64,000 bases of DNA, taken from NCBI RefSeq assembly GCF_002086455.1, contig NZ_MVHC01000003.1:124001-188000 (forward strand). The letters are read 5' to 3'. Made by a program: the position numbers and the translations under genes. The notes below the pieces were generated by a model. That model did not search any database and had not been told where the DNA came from. It was given only the letters and a program-made list of their open reading frames with translations. Origin of the DNA: Mycolicibacter algericus DSM 45454 (lineage in GTDB: Bacteria > Actinomycetota > Actinomycetes > Mycobacteriales > Mycobacteriaceae). This document shows, in pieces, positions 62,928 to 64,000 of this stretch. Numbering within the stretch: position 1 is the first letter of the stretch; every line of letters starts with the position of its first letter.

Positions 62928-63892
62928 TGGGCCAACTTTCAGGACCGACCAACCCCGCCGCCGACGCGCGATGGTCAGCGCAACACCGGCGTAAAGGCTT
63001 CCTCACCGACACCTCGATCTGCATCGGCTGCAAGGCCTGTGAGGTGGCCTGCAAGGAGTGGAACCACAACCCGGCCGACGGCGACCTGGAGCTGCTCGGA
63101 TCCTCCTATGACAACACCGGCTCGCTGGGCGCCAACACCTGGCGGCACGTCGCGTTCATCGAACAGGGCGCCGACGCCATCGCGAACGCCCGCGAATCGG
63201 GGCGACAGCTGATCGATCTGGGCATGCCCAAAATGCCTGGCGCAGCAACGGATATCGCGCCGCCGGCTACCGAGCAGTTCCGCTGGCTGATGGCCTCGGA
63301 CGTCTGCAAGCACTGCACGCACGCCGGATGCCTGGACGTCTGCCCGACGGGCTCGCTGTTCCGCACCGAGTTCGGCACGGTCGTGGTGCAGGACGACGTC
63401 TGCAACGGCTGCGGAAACTGCGTGCCGGCCTGCCCGTTCGGGGTGATCGAGCGTCGCACCGACGGCACAGCGGCGCCGAAGTCCGCCCGCGGCGCCGCTC
63501 CCGGCGTGGCAGAAGTCGGGATCGCCCAGAAGTGCACCATGTGCTACGACCGGCTGGTCGACGGCGGAACTCCGGCCTGCGCCAAGACCTGTCCCACCGA
63601 ATCGATCAAGTTCGGTGACCACGACGATCTGGTGGCCGATGCCCGCGAGCGGGTGGCCCGACTGCACGCTCAGGGCCGCACCGAGGCCCGGCTCTACGGC
63701 GCCAACGAGCACGATGGCGTCGGCGGCACCGGATCGGTCTTTCTGTTGCTCGACGAGCCGGAGGTCTACGGCCTGCCACCGGACCCGCGGGTCGGCACCG
63801 CCGATCTGCCGGCGATGTTCAAGCGGTCGGCCCTGGCCGCGGCCGGGATGCTGGCCGCCGCCGCCGTCGCATTCCTGGGGGGGCGGTCATGA
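62927..63892 (+). CDS. Formate dehydrogenase iron-sulfur beta subunit
   Basis: The 321-residue protein begins [20 protein letters not shown]. Four ferredoxin-type cysteine groups are visible (CIGCKACEVAC, CKHCTHAGCLDVC, CNGCGNCVPAC, and CTMCYDR with CAKTC), consistent with four 4Fe-4S clusters relaying electrons from the alpha subunit to the membrane. The final 25 residues form a membrane helix (ALAAAGMLAAAAVAFLGG). It overlaps the alpha stop (TGATG) and the next start (ATGA), so all three are coupled. Confidence 0.95.
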   Translation: MGQLSGPTNPAADARWSAQHRRKGFLTDTSICIGCKACEVACKEWNHNPADGDLELLGSSYDNTGSLGANTWRHVAFIEQGADAIANARESGRQLIDLGMPKMPGAATDIAPPATEQFRWLMASDVCKHCTHAGCLDVCPTGSLFRTEFGTVVVQDDVCNGCGNCVPACPFGVIERRTDGTAAPKSARGAAPGVAEVGIAQKCTMCYDRLVDGGTPACAKTCPTESIKFGDHDDLVADARERVARLHAQGRTEARLYGANEHDGVGGTGSVFLLLDEPEVYGLPPDPRVGTADLPAMFKRSALAAAGMLAAAAVAFLGGRS

Positions 63893-64000
63893 GCACCGTC
63901 TCGGACGATCCGCGCCGCGGCAGGCGTCGGCGCCGTGGCGGCGGCGACGGTGGCCGCGAGATGCCGATGGTGCCCGACGTGGCGTTCAGCTCCTACTACG
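63889..64000 (+). CDS. Start of a probable NrfD-like membrane subunit
   Basis: A new frame starts with ATG inside the beta stop and reads MSTVSDDPRRGRRRRRGGGD, then REMPMVPDVAFSSYY at the right edge. An Arg-rich cytosolic N-terminus followed by a PDVxFSSYYG-like element suggests the NrfD/PsrC family that anchors formate dehydrogenase and reduces quinone. Truncated by the window, so this is inferred from position and the short motif. Confidence 0.7.
   Translation, partial: MSTVSDDPRRGRRRRRGGGDGGREMPMVPDVAFSSYY

Overview
This is a high-GC actinobacterial chromosome segment from a Mycobacterium (in the broad sense). The evidence is a complete ESX-3 type VII secretion locus, several PE/PPE proteins, PGRS-type glycine-rich proteins, a 13E12-family HNH protein, DUF732 and LpqJ-like proteins, and a gene order resembling the M. 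tuberculosis Rv0280-Rv0352 interval (locus numbers recalled from memory; no search was run). The interval runs in reverse, with local losses and duplications. It does not look like M. tuberculosis itself: I see no iniBAC genes, a selenoprotein formate dehydrogenase lies beside the ESX-3 side, and part of the ESX-3 cassette is duplicated.

Layout. 1-2.7 kb: dnaK-grpE-dnaJ1 heat-shock operon (minus strand) behind an HspR-type HAIR box. 2.7-7.5 kb: a twice-deleted cytochrome P450 remnant, an AnsP-type asparagine permease, a lipoprotein and small membrane proteins. 7.6-12 kb: a large membrane-anchored Fe-S (CCG-domain) oxidoreductase, a strong terminator and the aminotransferase AspC. 12-20 kb (minus strand): a secreted small protein, a 13E12/HNH protein, rmlA, a SnoaL-like protein, a mycothiol-dependent isomerase-family protein, two paralogous Pro-rich single-span proteins, dcd, then tRNA-Gly(CCC) on the plus strand. 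20-36.7 kb: accessory and housekeeping mix with a PGRS protein lacking a PE domain, two GH16 glycosidases, two TetR regulators with palindromic operators, a DUF2236 protein, two tandem PPE-SVP genes, two tandem DUF732 proteins, an L,D-transpeptidase-like protein, a PAP2 phosphatase, BluB, an amidohydrolase and an alpha/beta hydrolase.

36.7-51.6 kb: ESX-3 on the minus strand in the order eccA3-eccB3-eccC3-PE5-PPE4-esxG-esxH-espG3-eccD3-mycP3-eccE3, mostly joined by 4-nt start/stop overlaps. The leader carries a Zur-type box and an IdeR-like box, so zinc and iron control is likely. 51.6-55.3 kb: an Rv0281-type methyltransferase and a second PE-PPE-esxG-esxH cassette. Its esxG/esxH pair is almost identical to the first pair while its PE/PPE partners have diverged. 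55.4-58.6 kb: a TiaS-like IDDTDD protein, a lipoprotein, a membrane protein and a second signal-peptide PGRS protein. 58.7-64 kb: fdhD diverging from a formate dehydrogenase operon (alpha, beta, start of an NrfD-like subunit). The alpha gene has an in-frame TGA followed by a bacterial SECIS hairpin with a GGTCT loop, so it most likely encodes selenocysteine.

The observations I rank highest are the selenocysteine formate dehydrogenase, a MycP3 with both the catalytic serine and the oxyanion asparagine replaced, the duplicated and apparently homogenised esxG/esxH pair, and a possible 58-residue ORF between the Zur box and eccA3.
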